DNA of 64,000 nucleotides from SAT2750 sp964476375. GTDB taxonomy: Bacteria; Planctomycetota; Planctomycetia; Pirellulales; Pirellulaceae. The notes beneath the pieces are model-generated. The model ran no database searches. It saw nothing but the letters and a program-made list of their open reading frames with translations, and was not told the DNA's origin. Shown here piece by piece: positions 1 through 8,701 of this stretch. Every line of letters begins with the position of its first letter. The first letter of the stretch is position 1. The DNA lies in NCBI GenBank assembly GCA_964476375.1, contig CAYYZW010000217.1, forward strand, positions 1 through 64,000, read 5' to 3'. The position numbers and the translations under genes were made by a program.

Positions 1-859
1 CCTGCTGCCAGGAAAGTGACCCGTCCGTCCCATCCACCTCGATCGACAGGTCGTTCTCTCGACCATGGCTGATCTGCGAGGCGGTGACCGTTCCCAGTCC
101 TCCATTTTCAAAGCGAATGACGGCGGTACCATAATCATCCAGCTGTCGACCCTGCTCGAATCGCTTCAGCGTGCAGCTGATCGATTCGGGCAGCAGCCCG
201 GTCATGTAACGGCTCAGGTTGTAGGCGTGCGTGGCGATATCTCCGAAACATCCCGCAGCCCCGCTGCGAGCCGGATCCGTCCGCCAGGCCGCCTGCTTCT
301 GGTCATCATCTTCCAGGCGTGTCCGTAACCAGCCCTGGATATACTGGGCCCTGATCGCCTGGATCTCCCCCAGTTCACCCGCCAGGATCATCGACCGTGC
401 CTGCCGGACCAGCGGGTACCCGGTGTAGTTATGCGTGAGGGCGAAAACCACTCCCGACTCGTCGACCGCCGCCGCCAGCTGTTCGGCCTGTTCCAGGTCG
501 AAGGTCATCGGCTTGTCACAAATCACATTGAAGCCGGCTGTTACCGCGGCATGGGCAATTTCAAAGTGCGTGTGATTGGGTGTGGTCACGGAAATAAAAT
601 CGACACGCTTGTCTTCCGGGAGTGCCAGTTCCGATTCAATCAGCTCGGTATAGGATCCGTAAGCTCGATCCCCAGGAATATCGTAATCCGGTGCCGAGGA
701 CCTGGCCTTTTCCGGATCCGAGGAAAGAGCACCTGCGACAAGCACGGCACGATTATCAAGCACGGCGGCGGTACAGTGCACACGACCGATAAAAGACCCC
801 TGGCCACCCCCAACCAATGCCATTCGTAGTTTTCGATTGAGGTCTCCGTTTGTCGCCAT
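1..859 (-). CDS. Gfo/Idh/MocA-family oxidoreductase, C-terminus beyond window edge
   Basis: Reading leftward from ATG at 857-859, the frame stays open to the window edge, so only the N-terminal ~285 residues are visible. The start MATNGDLNRKLRMALVGGGQ leads into a Rossmann dinucleotide-binding strand (VGGGQGSFIG). An ICDKPM segment is the family's EKP motif with Asp for Glu; its lysine is catalytic or cofactor-contacting in the family. A C-terminal alpha/beta substrate domain begins after it. The family carries out NAD(P)-linked oxidoreduction of sugars or inositols; the substrate cannot be read here. There is no signal peptide, unlike the Tat-type paralogues at 24648 and 59551, so it should be cytoplasmic. 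Confidence 0.88.
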   Translation of the reverse strand, partial: MATNGDLNRKLRMALVGGGQGSFIGRVHCTAAVLDNRAVLVAGALSSDPEKARSSAPDYDIPGDRAYGSYTELIESELALPEDKRVDFISVTTPNHTHFEIAHAAVTAGFNVICDKPMTFDLEQAEQLAAAVDESGVVFALTHNYTGYPLVRQARSMILAGELGEIQAIRAQYIQGWLRTRLEDDDQKQAAWRTDPARSGAAGCFGDIATHAYNLSRYMTGLLPESISCTLKRFEQGRQLDDYGTAVIRFENGGLGTVTASQISHGRENDLSIEVDGTDGSLSWQQ

Positions 860-1128
860 AGCTGCATACTCCCCTGGTTCAAATTAATTTTCCATGGCAC
901 CCAAGTGTCCATCTTGTACAGAAGATCCACCATGGGCTTGTCCTTTTTAGCAGATCCCGACAGGGGTGCCAGTAAGGAGCCTGCCGGGAATGTTCAAAGT
1001 TGAATCCTGCTAGCGAGTAATCGCTCAAATCGGTAGCATGGGGTTGAAACAACCCCCTTGCACAGGCACGATCAGGATGGATCCTCACGCTGAAGAGGGT
1101 CGCGAGGATCACCCAGGAGAACAAGATC

Positions 1129-1701
1129 ATGAGTAGCTGGCACAAGCTCAGGACGCCCGGGATCTGGCTTAGCGGCCTGGCCACAGGACTGTTGATCGGA
1201 ATCGGTATGATGATTGGTGCGGTGGTGGCGACTCGCCAATCTTCCCCAGGCGTCGAGTTGCCCCTCCAGCTGCCAGCCCAGTTACAGGCCACGGCAACCA
1301 ACAGCGCCTCGACCTTTGCCATAGCGACAGGACAGATTTCCGAATCGGAGGGCATCTTCTTTCTCGACTTCCTGACCGGTGACCTGCAGTGCGCCGTGCT
1401 GTACAAGAACGGGTTATGGGGCGCCAAATTCGTCGCCAACGTGTTCCAGGATCTGGATGTCCAGGCAACCAAGAAACCTCACTTCCTGATCGTTACCGGG
1501 GAAAACGAATTTGCCCGTAATGCAGGGGGCGGACAACCGGGCCGAAGCGTGGTCTACGTGGTCGACTCCACCACTGGCAGTTTCGCAGTCTACGCCGTTC
1601 CCTGGAACCGCCAGGCGGAAGCAACACTGACACCCCAGGGTGGTAACCTGGTCGTGCTGCAGAAAGGCCGGGCTCGAAACCTGCAGATCCGTGACCAGTA
1701 A
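1129..1701 (+). CDS. Hypothetical membrane-anchored protein
   Basis: A 190-residue protein of no family I recognise. A hydrophobic segment at about residues 16-37 (GLATGLLIGIGMMIGAVVA) is a probable N-terminal anchor. The rest is soluble and probably periplasmic. Phrases such as FFLDFLTGDLQCAVLYKNG and VYVVDSTTGSFAVYAVPW suggest short beta-strands like a single propeller blade, but this is only an impression. It lies 48 bases upstream of thiS on the same strand and may be cotranscribed with it. Nothing ties it to thiamine synthesis. Confidence 0.7.
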   Translation: MSSWHKLRTPGIWLSGLATGLLIGIGMMIGAVVATRQSSPGVELPLQLPAQLQATATNSASTFAIATGQISESEGIFFLDFLTGDLQCAVLYKNGLWGAKFVANVFQDLDVQATKKPHFLIVTGENEFARNAGGGQPGRSVVYVVDSTTGSFAVYAVPWNRQAEATLTPQGGNLVVLQKGRARNLQIRDQ

Positions 1702-1749
1702 ACCGGCAGGTGACTACCAGAGAGGTTCCTTTCACGTTAAAAAAGTGAC

Positions 1750-1950
1750 GTGAATATCGTCGTTAACGGAAACTCGATCGATGTGCCCAAGGCCTGCACC
1801 GTTGTCCAGTTACTCTGTCAACTGGAAATCGATAACCGTCACGTGGCGATCGAACTGAACAGGGAGATCCTCCCGCACGAGGATCATCCCTCCCGGTGCC
1901 TGGCAGAAAATGACAACCTCGAAATTGTCACCTTCGTCGGGGGTGGCTAA
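1750..1950 (+). CDS. thiS: Sulfur carrier protein ThiS
   Basis: A 66-residue ubiquitin-fold protein. It opens MNIVVNGNSIDV and ends VTFVGGG. The C-terminal Gly-Gly is the residue pair that is adenylated and thiocarboxylated to deliver sulfur to the thiazole ring of thiamine. The start is GTG at 1750. thiG follows after 12 bases, so the two are almost certainly cotranscribed, and the ThiS and ThiG proteins act as a complex in thiazole synthesis. No thiF, thiH or thiO lies nearby, so activation and glycine-imine supply must come from elsewhere in the genome. No TPP riboswitch is visible in the 48 bases upstream. Confidence 0.93.
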   Translation: MNIVVNGNSIDVPKACTVVQLLCQLEIDNRHVAIELNREILPHEDHPSRCLAENDNLEIVTFVGGG

Positions 1951-1962
1951 GCAAGGATTGCG

Positions 1963-2832
1963 ATGACGACTCCGCTTGACACATCGAGCCAGGTGGCAGG
2001 GGACGACCTGTTACAGATCGGAAGCTTTGTCCTGACGAGTCGCTTGATTGTCGGTTCGGGACGATATCACGACGTGCAGGTGATGAGTGAGTCCCTGGAT
2101 CTTTCCGGAAGCGACTGTGTCACAGTCGCTGTTCGCCGGGAGCGGCTTCACGATCGGGACGGGGAAAATCTCCTGGACCACATCGATCCGCAGCGGTTCA
2201 TCCTGCTTCCAAACACCGCCGGCTGCTACAGTTCCGAGGATGCTGTCCGGGTGGCAAAACTCGGTCGTGAGATCCTCCGCTCACTCGGAAATCCCGGCGC
2301 GGACTGGGTCAAGCTGGAAGTCCTGGGGGACACGAAGACGCTGCTTCCCGACCCGGTAGCCACACTGGAAGCCACCCGGCTGCTGGTGGAGGACGGGTTC
2401 CAGGTGCTCTGTTACACCAGCGATGACCCGATTATCGCGCGGCAGCTCAAGCAGGCAGGTGCGGCAGCAGTGATGCCGGCCGGCAGCCCGATTGGATCCG
2501 GCCAGGGGATTCTGAATCCCAACAATATCCGCATCTGCCTTGAATACCTCAAGCAGGACGATCCCGATTACCCCGTGATTGTGGATGCCGGTGTGGGGAC
2601 GGCCAGCGATGTCGCCTTTGCCATGGAACTGGGGGTCGACGGTGTGTTACTGAACACGGCGATCGCCCATGCCCGCGATCCGCTGGCCATGGCAGAGGCC
2701 ATGTGCAGGGCAGTCCAGGCCGGGCGACTGGCCTACCGCGCCGGTCGCATTCCGCGCCGGCTTTACGCTACCGCAAGCAGTCCGGAAGAGGGAGTGATTG
2801 CCACACACCCGTTTCCCCGCAAGAGCAAGTAG
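1963..2832 (+). CDS. thiG: Thiazole synthase ThiG
   Basis: This TIM-barrel enzyme forms thiazole phosphate from 1-deoxyxylulose 5-phosphate, ThiS thiocarboxylate and dehydroglycine. Visible signatures are LIVGSGRYHD near residue 30, the Schiff-base lysine in DWVKLEVLGD near residue 110, MPAGSPIGSGQG at about 172-183, and VIVDAGVGTASD near 205, a phosphate-binding region. The length of 289 is slightly above the usual ~255-270 because of N- and C-terminal extensions. It is coupled to thiS by a 12-base gap. Its stop codon directly abuts the stop of the convergent helicase gene. Confidence 0.95.
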   Translation: MTTPLDTSSQVAGDDLLQIGSFVLTSRLIVGSGRYHDVQVMSESLDLSGSDCVTVAVRRERLHDRDGENLLDHIDPQRFILLPNTAGCYSSEDAVRVAKLGREILRSLGNPGADWVKLEVLGDTKTLLPDPVATLEATRLLVEDGFQVLCYTSDDPIIARQLKQAGAAAVMPAGSPIGSGQGILNPNNIRICLEYLKQDDPDYPVIVDAGVGTASDVAFAMELGVDGVLLNTAIAHARDPLAMAEAMCRAVQAGRLAYRAGRIPRRLYATASSPEEGVIATHPFPRKSK

Positions 2833-4818
2833 TCAAAGATCGTAGCGATCCTCCACCAGCTCGCATCCCGGGAGCGAGTCCAGGAAAACCCGGCCGTAAG
2901 GCTTCGTGCGAATCCTGGGGTCCAGGATGACAACCATCCCGTAATCGTTCTGGGAACGGATCAGCCTCCCAAATCCCTGGCGAAACTTGAGGACTGCTTC
3001 TGGAAGCTGGTAATCCATAAACGGGTTACCACCGTTCTCACGGATACGTGCCAACCGTGCTTCCAGCAGCGGGTGGTCCGGAACGCCAAAAGGAAGCTTC
3101 GGGATAATCACGTTCTGCAAGGCATCCCCGGGGATATCAACTCCATACCAGAAACTATCCGTCCCCAAAAGCACGCTGCGCGGATTCTGCTTGAACTGCT
3201 CGATCATCCGTTGCCGCGGTGTGCCGTCGGACTGGCTGAGTAGCTGAAGATCCTGGGCCACCAGCCAGGGTTCCAGGGAGGTGGCCATCGTGCGAATTGC
3301 ATCGTAGCTGGTCATCAGGACAAAAGCGTGGCCATCACTTTGGCCGACGTACCTCTTGACCATCTCGATCGAGGCCTTGAGGTGGTTCTCCCTGTCCTGG
3401 CCGGGATCCGGCATTCCCTGGACAAGAACAAGCTGGACCTGGTCCCGGTAGCGAAAGGGGCTTCCAAGCCGCATCGTTTCCGTGGCAGTCAGGCCGATCC
3501 GGGACCGAAAAAAATCAAACGACGGCTCCGGGCCGGTCGAGAGCGTGGCACTTGTCATCACAACCGTGCGAACCTTGTCAAAAAGCTCCGAACGCATCAC
3601 CGGCCCAATGTCGACCGGGGCTGCCGAGAGCGTGATTCGTCGGCGACGGCGGCCCGTAGTCGTCTCAACCCAGTAAACCATTCCAGGAAGATCCTGGCGA
3701 TTCCACTGGTCGATGGAGTCCGCCAGGGCACTCAGCCGCTGGTGCATGGAAACCAGGTCCTGCCGTCCTGCCGGATCATCTCCCTCCTCCCCGTGGCGCC
3801 GGATCGTGGTCGCCAGCTTGGAAAGGGCAGGGCTCAGCCGGTTGGTAAACTGCCGAGGTGTATCGACCCGGCCATTATCTCCCGCATGCTCCTCGCGCCA
3901 GCTGAACAGGTCGGCAAAGAACTCGTCTGCCGCCATCTGGCACATGAAAACTTCCTGCTGGGCATCCCGTAGCCCCAGGTGGACCAGCAGCCCCTTGTTG
4001 CTGCGGTCGTTATAGAGCCGGTTCAGGTTATATCGAACCTGGCCTGCCGTGATGTTCAATCCCAGGTGATCCGCAGCCACGTTCTCGACCGTATGGGCTT
4101 CGTCGATGATCACCGCATCGTAATCCGGCAGGATACTGACTCCCTGGCGTCTCAGTGCCAGATCGCTAAAAAAAAGCGCATGGTTGACGATCAGCAGCTG
4201 GGCATTCTCCATTCTTCGTCGGGCGCGAAAGTAAAAGCAGTCTCGAAACCGGGGGCAATGCCGCCCCATGCAGTTGCTACTGTCACTCACGACCTCGTCC
4301 CAGACGGCCGGCTGTGGACCAAAATCCAGGTCACTCCGGGAACCATCCGTGGTCTCCTTGGACCAGGCCTGGATGCGGTCGAGCTCGTCCAGGTCGGCCT
4401 GGCGATCAAACAGGTTCCCCTGGCGGTGGACCGCCGATTCCAACCGCCGCAGGCTGATGTAATTGCCTCGCCCCTTTACCAAAATCGCGGAAAATTCACG
4501 TGGGATCACGCTGTTCAGGAGTGGAATATCCTTGTTGAGTAACTGTTCCTGCAGCGTGATCGTGTGTGTGGAGATGACGATCCGCCGCATCCTGGTCTCT
4601 TCCCCCGGCTCCACATCGGTGGCGGCCAGGATAGCAGGAACCAGGTACGAGAAACTCTTGCCAACACCCGTTCCGGCTTCCACGACCAGATGATGCCCAT
4701 CGGCCAGGGCTTCTCCCACGGCACGTGACATTTCCAGTTGCTGCGGTCGATGCTCGTAGTTATCCAGCCGGGCGGCGATGCGACCTTCTGGGCCCAGGAT
4801 ATTGAGAGAAGACAACAT
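2833..4818 (-). CDS. DinG/XPD-type superfamily 2 DNA helicase with altered Fe-S site
   Basis: An ATP-dependent helicase of about 661 residues. I prefer the ATG at 4818 (MLSSLNILGPEG) to an upstream TTG at 4857. Walker A is AGTGVGKS at about residues 48-55, the Walker B box is DEAH at about 239-242, and motif VI is QGFGRLIRS near the C-terminus. Between the two Walker motifs lies CMGRHCPRFRDC, residues 183, 188 and 194. Its spacing C-x4-C-x5-C matches three of the four Fe-S ligands of E. coli DinG. The fourth, normally in a NYLCLRR segment, reads NYISLRR here, with Ser122 (codon AGC at 4453-4455). The role is probably unwinding of forked or R-loop DNA during repair. It converges on thiG with no gap. 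Confidence 0.9.
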   Translation of the reverse strand: MLSSLNILGPEGRIAARLDNYEHRPQQLEMSRAVGEALADGHHLVVEAGTGVGKSFSYLVPAILAATDVEPGEETRMRRIVISTHTITLQEQLLNKDIPLLNSVIPREFSAILVKGRGNYISLRRLESAVHRQGNLFDRQADLDELDRIQAWSKETTDGSRSDLDFGPQPAVWDEVVSDSSNCMGRHCPRFRDCFYFRARRRMENAQLLIVNHALFFSDLALRRQGVSILPDYDAVIIDEAHTVENVAADHLGLNITAGQVRYNLNRLYNDRSNKGLLVHLGLRDAQQEVFMCQMAADEFFADLFSWREEHAGDNGRVDTPRQFTNRLSPALSKLATTIRRHGEEGDDPAGRQDLVSMHQRLSALADSIDQWNRQDLPGMVYWVETTTGRRRRRITLSAAPVDIGPVMRSELFDKVRTVVMTSATLSTGPEPSFDFFRSRIGLTATETMRLGSPFRYRDQVQLVLVQGMPDPGQDRENHLKASIEMVKRYVGQSDGHAFVLMTSYDAIRTMATSLEPWLVAQDLQLLSQSDGTPRQRMIEQFKQNPRSVLLGTDSFWYGVDIPGDALQNVIIPKLPFGVPDHPLLEARLARIRENGGNPFMDYQLPEAVLKFRQGFGRLIRSQNDYGMVVILDPRIRTKPYGRVFLDSLPGCELVEDRYDL

Positions 4819-4982
4819 GGTTGCCCGGTAATGTACCCCAGTCAGAGGATCGGGCAAACCAACAGCACGGTTGATTCATGGATCCAGGATTCCGGCGGAC
4901 ACTGAAATAGGTTGCTGACATGGTTTATACTCCAGCCAGAGGCCCCATCACTTCTTTCCCATCTCGTTTTCCAGCCAGTGTC

Positions 4983-6353
4983 ATGACGATCGATTTCCTC
5001 TGCAAGAAATGCCGCAGTCCCATGCAGACGCCTGAATCTGCAGCGGGCAAGAAGGGGCGTTGCCAGGAATGTGAAACCGTGATGATCATTCCTCTCCCTG
5101 CACCCGACTCCGGTGCCTGGCATGACTTTGACGAATCCGGCATCTTCCTGGTCAAGCGAACCACCACGGCGACCATGAAAGAGGGAAAAGAGGCTGTTCG
5201 CTTTAGCTGCCTGCGCTGCGCCAAGGGGCTCTGGCTGCCCAGCGACAAGACCCACAAGAAAGTGGAATGCAGTGGGTGCGGTATCGTGATGAGACTTTCC
5301 AACCTCGCGGCGGCGGGGACATCCAGCACCGTCGCAGACGGGAATAACGAGGATATCCGTTTCCAGTGTCCCCAGTGCCAGCACACGGTGACCGTTGCCG
5401 GCCAGCTTGCGAACCAGCAGGGAAAGTGTCCCAAGTGCAAGGCCGTGGTGGAGATCCCCGAGTACTCCAAACTGGTGAGGGCCAGTGACCCGGCCCCCAT
5501 GACTGTCGATCCGCTCGGGCTCGACAACCTGGGTTCCATGGACCTGGAACATGAAGACCCGTTCCTGGCGGGAAGCTGGGATGCAAGCCTGGGGACGATG
5601 GGGAGCGGGACTTCATCCAACTGGGATGGAACCACATCCGGGATGGCCAGTGACTGGAATAGCACCGGTGCCGGGATATCCGGTGGCAGTCCTTTTGGCC
5701 AGCAGTATGGACGCACCGGGATGCCATGGGAGAACGATTCTCAAGCCGGTTCTGGATTCTGGGCAACCGCCCGGGGCGTGCTCTTCTCCCCCAGTCGATT
5801 GTTCCAGCAGATGAAACTTGAGGGAGGTGTGGGAAAACCGCTCCAATTCTCCGTGGCCGGGATGATGCTTGGGGGAGCCGCCCTGATCCTCTATGGAGCC
5901 GTCTTCCTGTTCGCGATAGCACTCTATACCGCACAGTCAGGAAACCTGGAAGCGGGAAAACAGGTCAGTTACGGGGGCGTGATCGCGAGGATCGGCATTG
6001 GAAGCGGGGCGGTCCTGCTGGCAACGAGCCTGGGGACAGTGCTGCTGGTCTACCTGCTGGCGGCCGTCCATCACCTGGCGTTGACCCTGACCCAGTCAAC
6101 CAACAACCATTCACTGGAGACAACCGTCCGGGTCATCTCCTATGCCATCGGCAGCATCGGCGTGACTCTCATCGCCCTGCCACTTTTCCCACTGGCGCTG
6201 CTTGTCAGCCTGCCAATCTCGTTGAAGAAAGGGAGCGAGGCTGCCCACGGGGCGTCCAGTGGCCAGGCAACAATTGCCCTCCTGATCACAGGCAGCGTGA
6301 CTGCCGTTTTCGTGACAGTGGTCCTGGTGCTGGCCAACGTGGTATCCGGTTGA
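4983..6353 (+). CDS. Triple zinc-ribbon protein with C-terminal membrane domain
   Basis: The N-terminal half has three CxxC...CxxC ribbons: CKKC/CQEC, CLRC/CSGC and CPQC/CPKC, each about 30 residues and spaced by linkers. A Gly/Ser/Trp-rich low-complexity linker follows. The C-terminal ~200 residues hold about four hydrophobic segments, including AGMMLGGAALILYGAVFLFAI and a VTAVFVTVVLVLANVV end, in the style of a Yip1-like bundle. I chose ATG 4983 (MTIDFLCKKC) because ribbon proteins usually begin just before the first CxxC. An upstream in-frame ATG at 4920 would add 21 atypical residues. Function is unknown; the ribbons would face the cytoplasm if topology follows similar proteins. Confidence 0.8.
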   Translation: MTIDFLCKKCRSPMQTPESAAGKKGRCQECETVMIIPLPAPDSGAWHDFDESGIFLVKRTTTATMKEGKEAVRFSCLRCAKGLWLPSDKTHKKVECSGCGIVMRLSNLAAAGTSSTVADGNNEDIRFQCPQCQHTVTVAGQLANQQGKCPKCKAVVEIPEYSKLVRASDPAPMTVDPLGLDNLGSMDLEHEDPFLAGSWDASLGTMGSGTSSNWDGTTSGMASDWNSTGAGISGGSPFGQQYGRTGMPWENDSQAGSGFWATARGVLFSPSRLFQQMKLEGGVGKPLQFSVAGMMLGGAALILYGAVFLFAIALYTAQSGNLEAGKQVSYGGVIARIGIGSGAVLLATSLGTVLLVYLLAAVHHLALTLTQSTNNHSLETTVRVISYAIGSIGVTLIALPLFPLALLVSLPISLKKGSEAAHGASSGQATIALLITGSVTAVFVTVVLVLANVVSG

Positions 6354-6366
6354 GCCCGTTCCTACT

Positions 6367-7035
6367 CTAGAGCACACCATACTTGCGGTAGGCATCGGTC
6401 GCTTTCATGCCGTCACGGATGGCATCACGCGTCACGTTTTCCGCGTGCACTTTTTCCCAGGCAGCCTGCACTGCCTGATCGTGAACCTCCGCAGGGACAA
6501 CCACGACCCCATCGCGATCGGCAACAACCAGGTCACCGGAAGAAAATCGGACTCCGTCAATCTCCACCGGTACGTCGATCGCGCTCACCCGCTGGCGATC
6601 CTGGCTGTCGTAGACCGATGTTCCACGGGCAAAGACGGCAAATCCCATGGCAGTCATTTTCTCCACATCCCGCACCGCCCCATCGACGATGGCACCGATA
6701 CATCCCTGGTTCCCCGCGGCGGTGGAGAGCAGTTCCCCCCAGATCCCGGATCGCATCGACCCTGCCGCCGCGGCAATCAGCACATCATCGGACTGGCACT
6801 CGTCAACCGCTTGCAACTCCAGTTCATAGGGACTGGGATCCTTGCCCTCCATCTCCTCCCAGAGCGTTGTCTTGCAGTACCCGACAAGCACGCTCTCGGT
6901 CGTTAAAGGGGCCAGGGAAACCCGCGGCGACTGGCGGGGATACCCAAGAGCGTCCAGGGCATCGGAAACAACCGCCGAGTAAAAAGACGACCGCATCATT
7001 TCGAGTGTTATCTTGTCCGGCATCTCGTTGGACAT
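6367..7035 (-). CDS. RraA / HMG-CHA aldolase family protein
   Basis: A 222-residue protein of the RraA-like alpha/beta/beta/alpha fold. Signatures are WGELLSTAAGNQGCIGAIVDGAVRD, with the DGxxRD motif that in aldolase members positions pyruvate and the divalent metal, then ARGTSVYDSQDR and GDLVVADRDGVVVVP. Family members are either 4-hydroxy-4-methyl-2-oxoglutarate/oxaloacetate lyases or RNase E regulators. In a planctomycete beside catabolic genes the lyase role is more likely. It diverges from the M81 peptidase operon across a 166-base intergenic region and may share its promoter region. Confidence 0.85.
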   Translation of the reverse strand: MSNEMPDKITLEMMRSSFYSAVVSDALDALGYPRQSPRVSLAPLTTESVLVGYCKTTLWEEMEGKDPSPYELELQAVDECQSDDVLIAAAAGSMRSGIWGELLSTAAGNQGCIGAIVDGAVRDVEKMTAMGFAVFARGTSVYDSQDRQRVSAIDVPVEIDGVRFSSGDLVVADRDGVVVVPAEVHDQAVQAAWEKVHAENVTRDAIRDGMKATDAYRKYGVL

Positions 7036-7201
7036 CTTTTGACTATGCTCGCTTGAGAAGAAGCAGGAACAGACGATCCATGCACGATACCACGATCAGG
7101 CCCCGATCGGGAGATCGCTGATTTGAAATCGCCACCTCGAGGGTGTACGATTTCCCCCTCATGGCAGGATCACATGTTTTTTCCATGGAATAGCAATCAC
7201 C

Positions 7202-8668
7202 ATGCGCGTCGGCATCATTGCATTATTGCACGAGTCGAACACGTTCATCTCGGAACCAACGACGATCGAGCATTTCCGGGAAAACACGTTACTTGTCGGT
7301 GACGATGTATGCCAGATGGAAAACAGCCATCACGAAGTAGCCGGGTTCTTCCAGGGACTTGCACAAGAAGACTCTATCGAGCCAGTGCCGATCTTTGCAG
7401 GGCGGGCAACCCCTTACGGAACAATCACAGCCGAGACTCATGCACTGTTGATCGAGATGATGACTGCCGCGCTGGACAGCGCGGGGCCACTCGACGGACT
7501 GCTGGTGGCCCCCCACGGGGCAACGGTCAGCGAACCCCACCCCGATGTAGATGGTCACTGGCTTGCCATGCTGCGCGATCGACTGGGTGCGGATCTGCCA
7601 ATCATTGGCACACTGGATGCTCATGCCAACCTGTCACAGCAGATGGTCCTGGCCGCCGATGCACTGGTTGCCTACCGTACCAATCCCCACCTGGATCAGC
7701 TCGCGGTGGGCCGGGAGGCGGCACGGCTGATGATCGAGACACTCGCGGGCTCGCTCCGGCCGACGATGGCCGCGGCCATGCCACCGATGGCCATCAATAT
7801 CGAGAAGCAGCAGACGACGGTTGCTCCCTGCCTTCCACTTTACCAGCTCGCAGACCAGCAGCTCGAGAGGGAGGGAGTCCTCTCCAATAGCATCCTGCTG
7901 GGATTTCCGTATGCGGATGTGAAAGAAATGGGGTCGGCTGCGATCGTGGTCACTGACAACGATCCCCAGCAGGCGGAGCAGCTGGCTGGTCAGCTTGGCG
8001 AGTACCTCTGGAACCATCGCCAGCAATTCGTGGGGACTTTTCTCACGATCGACCAGGCCCTGGCCCGTGCCGACACGCTGGAGGGACGAACCTGCCTTTT
8101 GGACATGGGGGATAACGTGGGCGGCGGATCTCCGGCGGACAGCACCCTGCTGTTGCATGCCCTCGTAGCCGCCGGCCACGATGACAGCTTTATTTGTCTT
8201 TATGACCCGCCATCGGTGGAACATGCCAGGCACATCGGTGCTGGAAAAACAGGTTCCTTTTCGCTCGGTGGCCGAACAGACCAGCTTCACGGCAGTCCTT
8301 TTGAATCCAGGATGCGCGTGGTTGGATTTTACGAGGACGGCCGTTTTCACGAGGACCGGCCACGGCATGGCGGAATGACCGATGCGGACCAGGGTCCCAC
8401 GGCAGTTTTACAGTCCTCCGCCGGAATGGTCGTGATGCTGACCAGCCGGAGAATGCCGCCATTTAGCCTGTCGCAGCTGACAAGCTTCGGTGTCGACCCA
8501 TCGGCCTTTCGGATCCTGGTGGCCAAGGGAGTGAATCTGCCAGTCGCCGCCTACGAGGAGGTCTGTGACCAGATGGTACGGGTCAACACAGCGGGCGTGA
8601 CGACCGCGGACATGCGACAACTGGAATATCGCCATCGCCGAAAGCCACTTTTTCCGTTTGAAGATTAA
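7202..8668 (+). CDS. M81-family (MlrC-like) metallopeptidase
   Basis: A 488-residue protein with the M81/DUF1485 N-terminal pattern: MRVGIIALLHESNTF at the start and GTLDAHANLSQQM near residue 138, which supply His/Asp metal ligands in the family. The C-terminal MlrC domain begins around LDMGDNVGGGSPADSTLLL near residue 300. The namesake MlrC degrades linearised microcystin peptides; most homologues have unknown small amide substrates. There is no signal peptide, so it is cytoplasmic. It is the first gene of an operon with an M14-type deacylase 33 bases downstream and a threonine-synthase-like enzyme after that. Confidence 0.9.
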   Translation: MRVGIIALLHESNTFISEPTTIEHFRENTLLVGDDVCQMENSHHEVAGFFQGLAQEDSIEPVPIFAGRATPYGTITAETHALLIEMMTAALDSAGPLDGLLVAPHGATVSEPHPDVDGHWLAMLRDRLGADLPIIGTLDAHANLSQQMVLAADALVAYRTNPHLDQLAVGREAARLMIETLAGSLRPTMAAAMPPMAINIEKQQTTVAPCLPLYQLADQQLEREGVLSNSILLGFPYADVKEMGSAAIVVTDNDPQQAEQLAGQLGEYLWNHRQQFVGTFLTIDQALARADTLEGRTCLLDMGDNVGGGSPADSTLLLHALVAAGHDDSFICLYDPPSVEHARHIGAGKTGSFSLGGRTDQLHGSPFESRMRVVGFYEDGRFHEDRPRHGGMTDADQGPTAVLQSSAGMVVMLTSRRMPPFSLSQLTSFGVDPSAFRILVAKGVNLPVAAYEEVCDQMVRVNTAGVTTADMRQLEYRHRRKPLFPFED

Positions 8669-8701
8669 AACTGCTGGTAAAACAGAAGGACACGATTTCC
8701 C

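Noticed and set aside
1702..1749. TPP riboswitch before thiS
   Set aside because: The 48-base gap is too short for the aptamer and lacks the conserved CTGAGA and CCTGA elements.
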